Shown in pieces: positions 9,062 to 18,153 of a DNA stretch of 64,000 nucleotides (within the stretch, counting starts at the first letter, position 1; the number at the start of each line of letters is the position of its first letter). Source of the stretch: Bacillota bacterium (GTDB lineage Bacteria > Bacillota > Clostridia > Tissierellales > Gottschalkiaceae); assembly GCA_023420895.1 (NCBI GenBank), contig JAEZUY010000029.1, positions 75,035-139,034 of the forward strand. Reading direction: 5' to 3'. The notes below the pieces were generated by a model, which saw nothing but the letters and a program-made list of their open reading frames with translations, had not been told where the DNA came from and searched no databases. The position numbers and the translations under genes are program-made.

Positions 9062-9104
9062 TTTAAAAAATTCGTTTAAGTCGCAGAAATTACAAATTAT
9101 AAAG

Positions 9105-9133
9105 TTGACTTGAATTAAATCTTAATGTATAAT
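9105..9133 (+). promoter_or_regulatory. Promoter of rpsU-yqeY
   Basis: TTGACT (9105-9110), 17-base spacer, TATAAT (9128-9133). A strong near-consensus sigma-A promoter, as expected for a ribosomal protein gene. The leader to rpsU is about 60 bases. Confidence 0.85.
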
Positions 9134-9198
9134 TAGTTGGTATCAGTCAAACAAGTAATTTACAAACCCTTATAAGAGGTTGAGGGGAGGGAGAAATT

Positions 9199-9381
9199 AT
9201 GTCAGAAATCAAAGTTGGAGAAAACGAATCACTAGAAAATGCCCTAAAAAGATTCAAAAGACAATGTGCAAGATCAGGAGTGTTAGCTGAAGTTAGAAAA
9301 AGAGAACACTATGAAAAACCTAGTGTAAGACGTAAGAAAAAATCTGAAGCTGCGAGAAGAAAAAATCACAGAGGCAGATAA
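9199..9381 (+). CDS. rpsU: 30S ribosomal protein S21
   Basis: Small-subunit protein of 60 residues. The sequence has the standard S21 pattern: a short N-terminus, ENESLENALKRFKRQ, then a very basic tail with KREHYEKPSVRRKKK. A strong GAGGGGAGGGAG ribosome site precedes it. It is cotranscribed with yqeY 15 bases downstream. Confidence 0.98.
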   Translation: MSEIKVGENESLENALKRFKRQCARSGVLAEVRKREHYEKPSVRRKKKSEAARRKNHRGR

Positions 9382-9395
9382 GAGGTGAAAGATCT

Positions 9396-9839
9396 ATGTC
9401 TTTAAAAGAAAAATTAATGGACGATTTAAAAACATCTATGAAGAATAAAGATAAAGTCAGAAAAAATGTTGTGACTATGATCAGATCTGCTATAAAGCAG
9501 AAAGAAGTAGATGAGAGAATCGAATTAGATGATGAAGGTATTATTGATATTATTTCTAAACAGGTAAAACAGAAAAGAGATTCAATAGAGGACTTCAAAA
9601 AAGGAAATAGAGATGATTTAGTAGATTTGACTGAACAGGAAGTCAGCGTTTTACTTGAATACTTACCTGAACAGCTTTCAGAAGACGAAGTCAGAGTTAT
9701 GGTTAAAGAGACTATAGACGAAGTTGGGGCTGAGTCAATGAAAGATATGGGAAAAATAATGGGAAGAATAATGCCTAAGATAAAAGGCAAGGCAGACGGC
9801 TCCCTTGTTAATAAAATCGCTAAAGATTATTTGAAATAA
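9396..9839 (+). CDS. GatB/YqeY domain protein
   Basis: YqeY-family protein of 147 residues, related to the tRNA-binding tail of the GatB amidotransferase subunit. The pattern is the family's: MSLKEKLMDDLKTSMKNKDK, MIRSAIKQKEVD, YLPEQLSEDEV and GKIMGRIMPKIKGKADG. Its cellular role is not established; tRNA binding is an inference from GatB. It almost always follows rpsU, as here. Confidence 0.92.
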   Translation: MSLKEKLMDDLKTSMKNKDKVRKNVVTMIRSAIKQKEVDERIELDDEGIIDIISKQVKQKRDSIEDFKKGNRDDLVDLTEQEVSVLLEYLPEQLSEDEVRVMVKETIDEVGAESMKDMGKIMGRIMPKIKGKADGSLVNKIAKDYLK

Positions 9840-9842
9840 AAA

Positions 9843-9879
9843 GAAAACCTGGATACTCTGTATTCAGGTTTTCTTATGT
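9843..9879 (+). terminator. Terminator after yqeY
   Basis: GAAAACCTG (9843-9851) pairs with CAGGTTTTC (9865-9873); the following bases are T-rich but interrupted, so it may be leaky. Confidence 0.6.
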
Positions 9880-9935
9880 TTTCGGCATTTTAATTCAGAT
9901 AAATGGGTAAGAATATTAAATAGATAGTAGATATA

Positions 9936-9944
9936 TGATAAAAT
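9936..9944 (+). promoter_or_regulatory. Extended -10 promoter before phoH
   Basis: TGATAAAAT (9936-9944) is a TGN extended -10, about 35 bases before the phoH start. No clear -35 is visible. Confidence 0.45.
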
Positions 9945-9979
9945 ATAATGAATATATAATTTATTTTAGAGGTGATTTA

Positions 9980-11005
9980 GTGTCAGAAGAAACTACGCAA
10001 ATTTCAGTAGATATTGATCCGGGAAATATATCAGCAATATTCGGAAGCTATGATAAGCATATGAAGCTGATAGAGGAGGCTTTTTCTGTCAATATCCTCA
10101 GCAGAGACAGCAAAGTCAAAGTTATAGGAGACGGCAAAAACGCCAGACTTGCAGCAAAAGCGCTCAAGAAACTTGAGGAAAAAGTTGATGCAGGAGAGCG
10201 TATAACCAGACAGGACGTGGGATATACTATAGACATGGTCCTTCAGGGTGAAGAAGACAAGATGAGTGAGATACTCGATGAAGTTGTTGTAGTGGCATCA
10301 TCAGGGAAAATAATAAAACCGAAGACTCTTGGTCAGAAAAGATACGTGGACGCTATAAAAAACAACGATATAGTGTTCGGAATAGGACCTGCAGGGACTG
10401 GAAAGACGTATCTTGCTATGGCGCTTGCAGTTAAAGCGTTCAAGAATAAAGAAGTTAACAGAATCATTTTAACGAGACCGGCTGTAGAGGCGGGTGAGAG
10501 TTTAGGATTCCTTCCGGGAGATCTTCAGGAAAAAGTTGACCCTTATCTGAGACCTCTTTACGATGCTCTGTTCGATATACTTGGAGGGGAAACTTATTTC
10601 AAGTATAAAGAGAGAGGACTTATAGAAGTTGCGCCTCTTGCCTATATGAGAGGAAGAACGCTTGATTCATCTTTTATAATACTGGATGAAGCGCAGAATA
10701 CGACGAATGAACAGATGAAGATGTTTCTTACGAGACTCGGGAACGGATCTAAAGCGGTTATAACTGGAGATATAACTCAGATAGACCTTCCAAGAGGTAA
10801 AAAATCGGGTCTTAAACAGGCTGAATCTATACTTAAAGGTGTGAAAGGAATAGAGTTCAGCTATTTCAAAAAATCCGATGTTGTAAGACACAGACTTGTT
10901 CAGAGAATAATAGAAGCATATGAAGTATTCGACAAAGAAAAAGAGAAAAAGAAAGCTGAGAGAGCTGCAAAAGCCGGAAAAACTGGAGAAGACAGTGAAC
11001 AGTAA
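9980..11005 (+). CDS. phoH: PhoH-family ATPase
   Basis: PhoH-like P-loop ATPase of 341 residues, a helicase-like fold linked to RNA metabolism. The N-terminal KH-like part is followed by Walker A GPAGTGKTYLAMALAV, LTRPAVEAGESLGFLPGD and Walker B FIILDEAQNTT. I use GTG 9980 because AGAGGTGAT lies just before it; an upstream in-frame ATG at 9935 would add 15 unrelated residues. It heads the classic phoH-pgpH-ybeY-dgkA-cdd-era run. Confidence 0.95.
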   Translation: MSEETTQISVDIDPGNISAIFGSYDKHMKLIEEAFSVNILSRDSKVKVIGDGKNARLAAKALKKLEEKVDAGERITRQDVGYTIDMVLQGEEDKMSEILDEVVVVASSGKIIKPKTLGQKRYVDAIKNNDIVFGIGPAGTGKTYLAMALAVKAFKNKEVNRIILTRPAVEAGESLGFLPGDLQEKVDPYLRPLYDALFDILGGETYFKYKERGLIEVAPLAYMRGRTLDSSFIILDEAQNTTNEQMKMFLTRLGNGSKAVITGDITQIDLPRGKKSGLKQAESILKGVKGIEFSYFKKSDVVRHRLVQRIIEAYEVFDKEKEKKKAERAAKAGKTGEDSEQ

Positions 11006-11036
11006 ATAAAAATTTGGAGGATACAATAGGATAAAA

Positions 11037-13088
11037 ATGAAAACTAAAAAAAGAAGGATCAGACTGCCTAGAATTATAAGGACTGATTCTAAAAATAAAC
11101 TGCTTATAGCAGTCAGCACAATAATAATATTCGTTATCCTTTTCGGAAGTCTTCTGCCGCAGAAAATAAACATACAGCTTGGAGAGCCTGCACCTAGGGA
11201 TATAAGGGCTACACGCGATGTTGTGGACGAAGTGGCAACTCAGAAGCTGAAGCTCGAAGCTATGGAATCGGTTGAACAGATTTACAATATCGATGCCTCT
11301 ATACAGATTCAGATTAAGTCTGATATAAGAATGTATTTTAAACTGCTTAGAGAACTTCAGGCGGACAATAGCAAGACTTTCGATCAGAAACTGGATGAAC
11401 TTGAAGCTCAGAACTATGTAAAGGTGGACAGAAGCGTTCATGAAATGCTTCTAAGAGCAGATCAGGAAAGAGGTCTGCTGCTTGAAAACACTATTTACGA
11501 TACACTGAGCCAGGTAATGAATGACGGTATTACAAACGAGGAAGTTGAAAGCGCAAAAGCAAGAGTAGGAGAGATACTCGCTTCAGCGACGGATCTTCCT
11601 GACGAACTTAAAAAAGCCGGAGTTGAAATTATAAATTTCAAGCTTATAGGAAATAAATTTCCAGATATCCAGAACACAGAAAAAGAGAAAGAAAGAGCAG
11701 CAACGCTCGTTGAGCCTGTGATAATCAAAGAAGGAGAACTCATAGTTGCAAAGAATGCGAATATAGACAGAGGAATTTACAGCATACTTGAAAAAGCAGG
11801 TCTTATAACTACAAGCAGAGAAGCATATATTAAGCTCTTCATAGGATGTTTAATACTTACAGTAGTTTTAGAACTTGTAATGGAGTTTTTCCTGAAATTT
11901 TTTGAAAAGGAAACTCTTGCAGACTTTAAAAAGATGTCTGTAATAATAGCTATAACAGTGCTGATTCTTGCGGTTTCGAAGATGATAAACGGAATATCGC
12001 CTTATCTGATGCCGGTCGCGACAGTCAGCATAATAGTGGCCATAATATCTAATGAGAGATTCGGAATTGTTTTCAATATGTTTGCAGTAGTCCTCTTGGG
12101 TGTTATGACTCCTATAGATATGTCTATAGCAGTTATGTTCCTCATGACAGGAATTATAGGAAGTTTCGCATGCAGAAATATACAGCAGAGATCTAATGTC
12201 ATATTCATAGGAGGACTTGTAGCTCTTGTGAACATGGTGATGATACTGGGATTCGGTTTTGCAAACGACCTCGATATGTCTGTGCTTTTAAGAAGAGCAG
12301 GTTTCGGACTTATAAACGGAGCACTATGCGCACTTATAGCAATAGGAACTCTTCCGATATGGGAAAATCTTTTCGGGGTGCTTACACCGCTTAAACTCTT
12401 GGAAATAATGAATCCGAACAATCCGCTTCTCAAGAGACTTTTAATGGAAGCGCCGGGAACTTACTACCACAGCATACTTGTGGGAAATCTTGCAGAGAGA
12501 GCGGCAAGCGCGATAGGAGCAAATGCGCTTCTTGTAAGAGTTGCCTCATACTATCATGACGTAGGAAAGCTTAGAAGACCTTTCTTCTTTAAAGAAAATC
12601 AGACAGATATGGAGAATCCTCATGACAATATAAGTCCCGCACTCAGTACGCTCATTATAACGAGTCATACTAAGGACGGAGTAAAATATGCAGAAGAGAA
12701 CAATCTTCCGAAGGAAATATCGGATATGATGATACAGCATCATGGAACTACGCTCGTTACGTATTTCTACTACAAGGCTAAAGAAGCCGATCCGGATATA
12801 AAAGAAGAAGATTTCAGATATGACGGAATAAAGCCTCAGTCGAAAGAAGCGGGAATCATAATGATTGCTGACTCGGTAGAGGCTGCATGCAGAAGCATGA
12901 AATCGCCTAATGAAGAAAAACTCAGAGAACTTATAAGAAATATAATAAATTCAAAGCTTAAAGACGGTCAGCTTGATGAAAGCGGACTTACTCTTAAAGA
13001 CTTGAAACTTATGGAAACTTCATTCGTGGATACTATTTCAGGAATGTATCACGACAGAATTGAATATCCAAAAATGGAGAGTGTATAG
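11037..13088 (+). CDS. pgpH: Cyclic-di-AMP phosphodiesterase PgpH (7TM-HD protein)
   Basis: Membrane protein of 683 residues of the 7TM-HD family (YqfF in Bacillus, PgpH in Listeria). Order: one N-terminal membrane helix (about 22-42), a large extracellular 7TMR-HDED domain, seven membrane helices (about 270-460), then a cytoplasmic HD domain with AASYYHDVGKLRRPFFFKENQ and further His/Asp ligands (TSHTKDG, MIQHHGT, MIADSVEAA). Family members cleave c-di-AMP to pApA. Its place between phoH and ybeY is conserved. Confidence 0.95.
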   Translation: MKTKKRRIRLPRIIRTDSKNKLLIAVSTIIIFVILFGSLLPQKINIQLGEPAPRDIRATRDVVDEVATQKLKLEAMESVEQIYNIDASIQIQIKSDIRMYFKLLRELQADNSKTFDQKLDELEAQNYVKVDRSVHEMLLRADQERGLLLENTIYDTLSQVMNDGITNEEVESAKARVGEILASATDLPDELKKAGVEIINFKLIGNKFPDIQNTEKEKERAATLVEPVIIKEGELIVAKNANIDRGIYSILEKAGLITTSREAYIKLFIGCLILTVVLELVMEFFLKFFEKETLADFKKMSVIIAITVLILAVSKMINGISPYLMPVATVSIIVAIISNERFGIVFNMFAVVLLGVMTPIDMSIAVMFLMTGIIGSFACRNIQQRSNVIFIGGLVALVNMVMILGFGFANDLDMSVLLRRAGFGLINGALCALIAIGTLPIWENLFGVLTPLKLLEIMNPNNPLLKRLLMEAPGTYYHSILVGNLAERAASAIGANALLVRVASYYHDVGKLRRPFFFKENQTDMENPHDNISPALSTLIITSHTKDGVKYAEENNLPKEISDMMIQHHGTTLVTYFYYKAKEADPDIKEEDFRYDGIKPQSKEAGIIMIADSVEAACRSMKSPNEEKLRELIRNIINSKLKDGQLDESGLTLKDLKLMETSFVDTISGMYHDRIEYPKMESV

Positions 13089-13090
13089 AA

Positions 13091-13561
13091 TTGAAGCTCT
13101 ATATAAATAATCAGCAGGAAAAAGAAATTCCTGAAGGAATAGAAAAAGATATAGAAGAAGCCGTTATTCTCTGTCTGAAAGAAGAAAGAGAAAATACGGA
13201 CTATGAGATAAGTCTCACATTTGTAGACAATGAAGAGATAAAAAATCTGAACAGAGACTTCAGAGATAAAGACTCTGTTACAGATGTTCTCTCTTTTCCT
13301 ATGATGGAAGAAGATATGTTTATCCCTGAAGAAATAGAAGAGGAGATAGAGCCGCTTCTGGGAGATATAGTTATATCTGTGGAAAGAGCAGAAGAACAGG
13401 CTGAAGAACTCGGACATTCTCTTAGAAGGGAGATAGTATATCTTTCAATACACAGCATGTTCCATCTTCTGGGATACGATCATATGCAGGAAGATGAAAA
13501 GAGAGAAATGAGAGAGAAAGAGAAAAAGATAGTGAGAGAACTCAAGATATTCAGAAATTGA
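13091..13561 (+). CDS. ybeY: Endoribonuclease YbeY (rRNA maturation)
   Basis: Zinc-dependent RNase acting in 16S rRNA 3'-end maturation and ribosome quality control. The metal motif HSMFHLLGYDH (HxxxHxxxxxH) is intact near residue 120, preceded by DFRDKDSVTDVLSFP. Length 156. The start is TTG 13091, two bases after the pgpH stop, which suggests translational coupling. Confidence 0.96.
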   Translation: MKLYINNQQEKEIPEGIEKDIEEAVILCLKEERENTDYEISLTFVDNEEIKNLNRDFRDKDSVTDVLSFPMMEEDMFIPEEIEEEIEPLLGDIVISVERAEEQAEELGHSLRREIVYLSIHSMFHLLGYDHMQEDEKREMREKEKKIVRELKIFRN

Positions 13562-13586
13562 AAATGATGAAATTAGGAGAAGTAAA

Positions 13587-14285
13587 ATGAGACTTAGAAG
13601 GATGATAAGCAGTTTTAATTTTGCCATATCCGGGATAATACAGGCGCTTAAAACTGAACCGAATATGAAGATACATTTTTTAATAGCGTTTCTCGTTCTG
13701 TTTTTAAGTCTGTTCTTCAATTTCAGCAGGGTGGAAATGATTATATTAATTCTGACAGTCGGAATGGTAATTACTGCTGAGATGATAAATACAGCAATTG
13801 AGAAAACTATCGACTTAATCACCGGAGACTATCATCCGCTGGCAAAACTTGTAAAAGACGTTGCGGCAGGAGCAGTACTAGTGACAGCAATAATGGCAGT
13901 ACTAGTTGCATATCTGCTGTTCTTTGACCGGATAGGACATTATCCGCTTCAGATTCTGAACAGGGTTAAAAATGCGCCTATCCATCTGACGTTTATAAGT
14001 CTTGCTCTGATAGTGATAATAGTCATATCGATAAAAACTGTAACGAAAACAGGAACTCCTCTCCAGGGAGGATTTGCAAGCGGCCATTCAGCACTCGGCT
14101 TTTCACTTGCAACGGCTATATCATTTATAACTCAGGACTCGCTTGCGGCAGTTCTTGCCTATATAATGGCACTGATAATTGCAGAGAGCAGGGTAGAATC
14201 GAAGATACATTTACTTAGAGAGACTATAGTCGGAGGAATTTTGGGTATAATAGTTACTATACTGGTATTTAAGATAATAGGTTAA
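13587..14285 (+). CDS. Fusion of a DgkA-type lipid kinase and a PAP2-type phosphatase
   Basis: 232 residues. The N-terminal half (about 1-115) is a Gram-positive DgkA: NMKIHFLIA, EMINTAIEKTIDL and VKDVAAGAVLVTA, the motifs of undecaprenol kinase. The C-terminal half (about 130-232) is a membrane PAP2-like domain with FASGHSALGFSLA (in place of PSGH) and SRVESKIHLLRETIVGG (in place of SRxxxxxHxxxD, with Glu for the final Asp). The two activities would oppose each other: phosphorylating undecaprenol and dephosphorylating a lipid phosphate. The degenerate phosphatase motifs leave it unclear whether both work. It sits at the usual dgkA position before cdd and era. Confidence 0.88.
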   Translation: MRLRRMISSFNFAISGIIQALKTEPNMKIHFLIAFLVLFLSLFFNFSRVEMIILILTVGMVITAEMINTAIEKTIDLITGDYHPLAKLVKDVAAGAVLVTAIMAVLVAYLLFFDRIGHYPLQILNRVKNAPIHLTFISLALIVIIVISIKTVTKTGTPLQGGFASGHSALGFSLATAISFITQDSLAAVLAYIMALIIAESRVESKIHLLRETIVGGILGIIVTILVFKIIG

Positions 14286-14299
14286 ATGGAGGAATAGCT

Positions 14300-15604
14300 T
14301 TGGTTACGACGGACATATATATCCGGATTGGGATAATCCTTGTTCTGCTAATTCTTTCAGGGATATTTTCTGGTTCTGAAACTGCGATAACAGGAATAAC
14401 TATTTCGCAGATAAGGAAACTGAAAGAAGAAGATGAGCATGCGGCAGAAATACTCATCAATATGAAAAAAGATATAAACAGTATACTTTCAACGATACTG
14501 ATAGGAAACAACCTCGTTAATATCGCGGCGACATCGCTTGTTACAGAAGTCGCCATAAAGCTTTTCGGAGGAGGAAATGCACTCGTCATAGCGACAGGAG
14601 TGATGACTGTTCTGGTGCTGATTTTTGGGGAGATAACTCCGAAATCGTATGCGGCTCAGAAACCTATAAGTGTCGCAAAAAAAGTATATAAACCGATTAC
14701 AATTCTTACAACTCTTGTAAAGCCGGTAGTTTTTATACTGAATAAGGTGACTTCAGTCATATTTAAAATTATCGGAGGAGAAGTTAAAGCGACGACTCTT
14801 GTAACAGAAGAGGATATAAGATCGCTTGTAGATGCAGGAGAAGAAGAAGGTATAATCGAAATGGAAGAGAGGGAAATGATTCAGAACATATTCGAGATAG
14901 ACGATCTCGAAGTTGCTGAAGTGATGGTTCCGAGAATAGATATATTCGCTCTTCCGAAAGAAACGAAGCTGAGTGAAATACTCGGTGACGCTCTGGACTT
15001 CGGATTTTCAAGAATTCCTGTCTATGACGACAGCATAGACAATATAGTAGGTATACTCTATGTAAAAGATTTAATACCTATAGCTCTTGATTCTACGAAA
15101 GATCCTAATACAACGACTATAGAAGAAATAATGAGAGAAGCTCATTATATTCCTGAGACGAAGAGAATCAACGTGCTTCTGAAAGAACTTCAGAACAAAA
15201 AGATTCATATGGCGATAGTCCTCGATGAGTACGGAGGTACTGAGGGGCTAGTCACGATAGAAGATATACTCGAAGAAATAGTAGGAGAGATATTCGACGA
15301 ATACGACAGCGAAATCGATCTTATAAAGAAACTCGGACCTGATAGATATATTATTCAGGGAGAAGTTTCTCTTGAAGAACTTAACGAGATGTTTGATTCG
15401 GGACTTCCGGAAGAAGATTTCGATTCGCTCGGAGGATATGTTTTCAGCACACTCGGAAGAATACCTGAGCAGGGTGATATAATCGAGTTCTCAAATCTCA
15501 GAATGAAAGTTCTGGGTATGGACAACAGAAGAGTGACACAGGTCGAAGTTGTCATATTAGAAAAGAAAATAGAAGAAAAAGAGGAAGAGGAAAAGGAGAA
15601 TTAA
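14300..15604 (+). CDS. CBS/CorC-HlyC family membrane protein (hemolysin-like)
   Basis: 434 residues: an N-terminal CNNM/DUF21 membrane domain with about four helices (LILSGIFSGSETAITG, FGEITPKSYA), a CBS pair (VMVPRIDIFAL, FGFSRIPVYDDSIDNIVGIL, AIVLDEYGGTEGLVTIEDILEEIVGEI), then a CorC_HlyC domain ending in a Glu/Lys tail. CNNM/CorC-type proteins are linked to magnesium or cobalt export; the old name hemolysin is misleading. The TTG start fits a GGAGG site. A second, divergent copy is at 62011. Confidence 0.9.
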   Translation: MVTTDIYIRIGIILVLLILSGIFSGSETAITGITISQIRKLKEEDEHAAEILINMKKDINSILSTILIGNNLVNIAATSLVTEVAIKLFGGGNALVIATGVMTVLVLIFGEITPKSYAAQKPISVAKKVYKPITILTTLVKPVVFILNKVTSVIFKIIGGEVKATTLVTEEDIRSLVDAGEEEGIIEMEEREMIQNIFEIDDLEVAEVMVPRIDIFALPKETKLSEILGDALDFGFSRIPVYDDSIDNIVGILYVKDLIPIALDSTKDPNTTTIEEIMREAHYIPETKRINVLLKELQNKKIHMAIVLDEYGGTEGLVTIEDILEEIVGEIFDEYDSEIDLIKKLGPDRYIIQGEVSLEELNEMFDSGLPEEDFDSLGGYVFSTLGRIPEQGDIIEFSNLRMKVLGMDNRRVTQVEVVILEKKIEEKEEEEKEN

Positions 15605-15605
15605 T

Positions 15606-15998
15606 TTGTACAGAGAAATTGCAAAAGCTGCGATTAAGGCAAGAGAAAACTCCTATTCTCCGTATTCTGAATTTAAAGTGGGGGCTGCTCTTATTACGGA
15701 GGACGGTATAATATTTACCGGCTGTAATATAGAGTCAGCCTCTTATACACCCACGATATGCGCAGAAAGAGTTGCAGCTTCAAAAGCTGTATCGGAAGGG
15801 TACAGAAATATAGAAGCTATAGCGATTGCAGGAAGCTCGGAAGAGACTTTTCCGTGCGGAGTATGCAGACAGTTTCTATGGGAATTTGGAGATATGGATA
15901 TAGTAATTGTGAAGTCGGCAGACGATTATGAAGTATATAAACTGAGTGAACTGCTTCCGCATTCATTCGGACCGGAAGATTTGAAAGAAAATGAATAG
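15606..15998 (+). CDS. cdd: Cytidine deaminase
   Basis: Zinc enzyme of 130 residues deaminating cytidine and deoxycytidine to uridine forms (pyrimidine salvage). SPYSEFKVGAAL, the CAERVA catalytic motif (Cys ligand and Glu proton shuttle) and PCGVCRQ (two Cys ligands) are intact. TTG start one base after the preceding stop. The position before era is conserved in Firmicutes. Confidence 0.97.
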   Translation: MYREIAKAAIKARENSYSPYSEFKVGAALITEDGIIFTGCNIESASYTPTICAERVAASKAVSEGYRNIEAIAIAGSSEETFPCGVCRQFLWEFGDMDIVIVKSADDYEVYKLSELLPHSFGPEDLKENE

Positions 15999-16013
15999 AA
16001 AGCTGGTGAATAC

Positions 16014-16901
16014 ATGTTTAAATCAGGATTTATAAGCATAATAGGCAGACCGAATGTAGGAAAATCCACACTTATGAACAGAATAGTCGGAGAAAAAGTG
16101 GCGATAATATCGGACAAGCCTCAGACTACTAGAAACAGAATACAGGCGGTATATACAGAAAAAGACTTTCAGGCAGTATTTCTAGACACTCCGGGAATAC
16201 ATAAACCGAAAAATAAACTCGGAGACTATATGGTGAATCTTTCAAAAGAGACTCTGAACGATGTAGATTTGATATTATGGCTAGTAGATGACAGTCCTGA
16301 AATAGGGCCTGGAGACAGATTTATACTCGATGAGCTGAAAGATGTCAAAACTCCGAAAATACTCGTGATTAACAAAATAGACAATATAAAGCCGGACGAT
16401 GTGCAGCATATACTGGACAATTATGCCGAGCATGAAGAGCTGTTCGAGGCGGTGATTCCTATATCTGCAACAGAAGGAAGCGGTGTGGCTATGCTTATGG
16501 AGAATATAAAGTCGATGCTTCCTGAAGGGCCTCAGTATTTTCCGGAAGATACGCTTACAGACCAGCCTGAAAGGGTAATTGTATCGGAGATAATAAGAGA
16601 AAAGGCTCTTAAGTATCTTGAAGAAGAAGTTCCTCACGGTGTTGCAGTGGGAATAGAGAGAATGAAAAAGAGAGACAATAAAGATATTGTAGATATAGAT
16701 TCAGTTATCTATGTCGAAAGAGAAAGTCATAAGGGAATAGTAATAGGAAAAGGTGGAAGAAAGCTCAAAGGAATAGGAAAAAGCGCAAGAGAGGATATCG
16801 AGAGACTGCTCGGTTCTAAAGTAAATCTTAAAATCTGGGTGAAGGTTGAAAAGAATTGGAGAGATAAAGAGAATCTTATAAAGCAGTTCGGGTATATATA
16901 G
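16014..16901 (+). CDS. era: GTPase Era
   Basis: Essential GTPase for 30S assembly. The G domain carries GRPNVGKST (G1), QTTRNRI (G2), LDTPGIHKPK (G3) and VINKID (G4); the C-terminal KH domain carries GIVIGKGGRKLKGIG for binding the 3' end of 16S rRNA. Length 295 is normal. It lies 15 bases after cdd and one base before recO. Confidence 0.98.
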   Translation: MFKSGFISIIGRPNVGKSTLMNRIVGEKVAIISDKPQTTRNRIQAVYTEKDFQAVFLDTPGIHKPKNKLGDYMVNLSKETLNDVDLILWLVDDSPEIGPGDRFILDELKDVKTPKILVINKIDNIKPDDVQHILDNYAEHEELFEAVIPISATEGSGVAMLMENIKSMLPEGPQYFPEDTLTDQPERVIVSEIIREKALKYLEEEVPHGVAVGIERMKKRDNKDIVDIDSVIYVERESHKGIVIGKGGRKLKGIGKSAREDIERLLGSKVNLKIWVKVEKNWRDKENLIKQFGYI

Positions 16902-16902
16902 A

Positions 16903-17643
16903 ATGAGCGGAGACTATGACGGAATTATCCTGAGGACTGTAAATTACGGCGAAGGGAATAAGATAATAGAGATATTCACTAAAGAGAAAGGAAAACTGAC
17001 GGCAGTTGCAAGAAATGCAAGAGAGTTTAAAAAAATGAAAGGCAATATTTCAGAGCCTTTCTGCAGACTCAATGCAAACTTAGTGGAAGGGAAGAAATTC
17101 TACTATCTCAACCAGAGCAGTATTATAGAGTCTTATCAGGGAATAAGAGAAGATATAGACAGAATGTTCATAGCCGCCTATATTTCAGAAATCACATGTT
17201 CAGCTTTGGAAGATGAGCAGGAAAATGAAAAACTTTATGAACTGCTGAACAAGACTTTCAGACTTATGTCTGAGAAAGAGATAAATCCTGTAAAACTCAT
17301 GTTTTCGTATCAGATAAAGTTTCTGAGTTTTATAGGTTTTAAACCGCTTTTGAAACTTTATGATTCAGAAGCGCAGCCGCCTTATTTTTTCAATTATGAA
17401 GACGGCGGCATAATATCCGGCAGGCATGAAAAAAATTTTAATTATAAAATAGAGACTGAGCCGGATATTATAAAAATACTCGTAAAGTTTCTGTATTCAA
17501 AACTTGAAGATTTAGATGAAATAGAAATGGATGATTATCAGAGGATTAAAATAGGCCATATTCTTCACAGCTATATGGTCTTCCATACAGGAAAGCAGAA
17601 TTACAAATCTTTAAAAAATCTTAAATCTATGAATATAATTTAG
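16903..17643 (+). CDS. recO: DNA repair protein RecO
   Basis: RecFOR-pathway mediator that helps load RecA on SSB-coated DNA. The N-terminal OB fold reads GIILRTVNYGEGNKIIEIFTKEKGKLTAVARNAR, condensed here to its key residues: GEGN, FTKEKGK and VARNARE. The C-terminal helical part lacks an obvious CxxC zinc motif that many Firmicute RecO proteins have. Length 246. It begins one base after the era stop. Confidence 0.93.
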   Translation: MSGDYDGIILRTVNYGEGNKIIEIFTKEKGKLTAVARNAREFKKMKGNISEPFCRLNANLVEGKKFYYLNQSSIIESYQGIREDIDRMFIAAYISEITCSALEDEQENEKLYELLNKTFRLMSEKEINPVKLMFSYQIKFLSFIGFKPLLKLYDSEAQPPYFFNYEDGGIISGRHEKNFNYKIETEPDIIKILVKFLYSKLEDLDEIEMDDYQRIKIGHILHSYMVFHTGKQNYKSLKNLKSMNII

Positions 17644-17663
17644 CCTGAACAGGAGGAGAAAAA

Positions 17664-18134
17664 ATGATTACACTCGACAAAATAGATCAAATAAGAGAAA
17701 GAACAGGGCTTAGCTATGAAGAAGCTAACAGACTTCTTGAAGAGAATGAAGGAGACGTTATAAAGGCGCTTATAGCCGCTGAAAAAATAGTGAAAGAGCC
17801 TGAAGATGAAAAGATGACTACTAAAGGCGACGAGATAATAGAAAGACTTAAATCTCTTATAAGAGAAGGAAATGTCACTAAGATAGTAGTGAAAAAAGAT
17901 GATGAGATTATTATGAACATACCTGTAAATGCGGGAGCAGTCGGAATAATACTGTCACCTTATTTAGGAGCAATAGGATTTACTGCCGCTCTAGTTGCAA
18001 AATGCGATATAGAAGTAGTTAAAGAGGACGGCGAAGTAATAAGAATAAATGATATGACAGATAAAACTTTTGATAAAGTTAAGAGCACTACAGAAAAGAC
18101 TGTAGACAAAGTAAAAAATGTATTTAAAAAGTAA
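17664..18134 (+). CDS. DUF4342-type protein with UBA-like N-terminus
   Basis: 156 residues. The N-terminus (about 4-42) resembles a UBA/NAC-type three-helix module: IRERTGLSYEEANRLLEEN, GDVIKALIAAEK. The middle (about 60-125) looks like DUF4342: IKxxxREGNVTKIVVKKDDEIIMNIPVNAG, with a short hydrophobic helix (VGIILSPYLGAIGFTAALVA) that may span or touch the membrane. The C-terminus is an amphipathic Lys-rich helix. Function unknown. It has a GGAGGAG ribosome site and sits between recO and glyS. Confidence 0.75.
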   Translation: MITLDKIDQIRERTGLSYEEANRLLEENEGDVIKALIAAEKIVKEPEDEKMTTKGDEIIERLKSLIREGNVTKIVVKKDDEIIMNIPVNAGAVGIILSPYLGAIGFTAALVAKCDIEVVKEDGEVIRINDMTDKTFDKVKSTTEKTVDKVKNVFKK

Positions 18135-18153
18135 GAAGGAGCTGGATTTTTTT

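Noticed and set aside
10667..11441. Long antisense frames over phoH and pgpH
   Set aside because: Both sense genes are certain; the antisense frames are Phe/Leu/Ser-rich shadows without ribosome sites.
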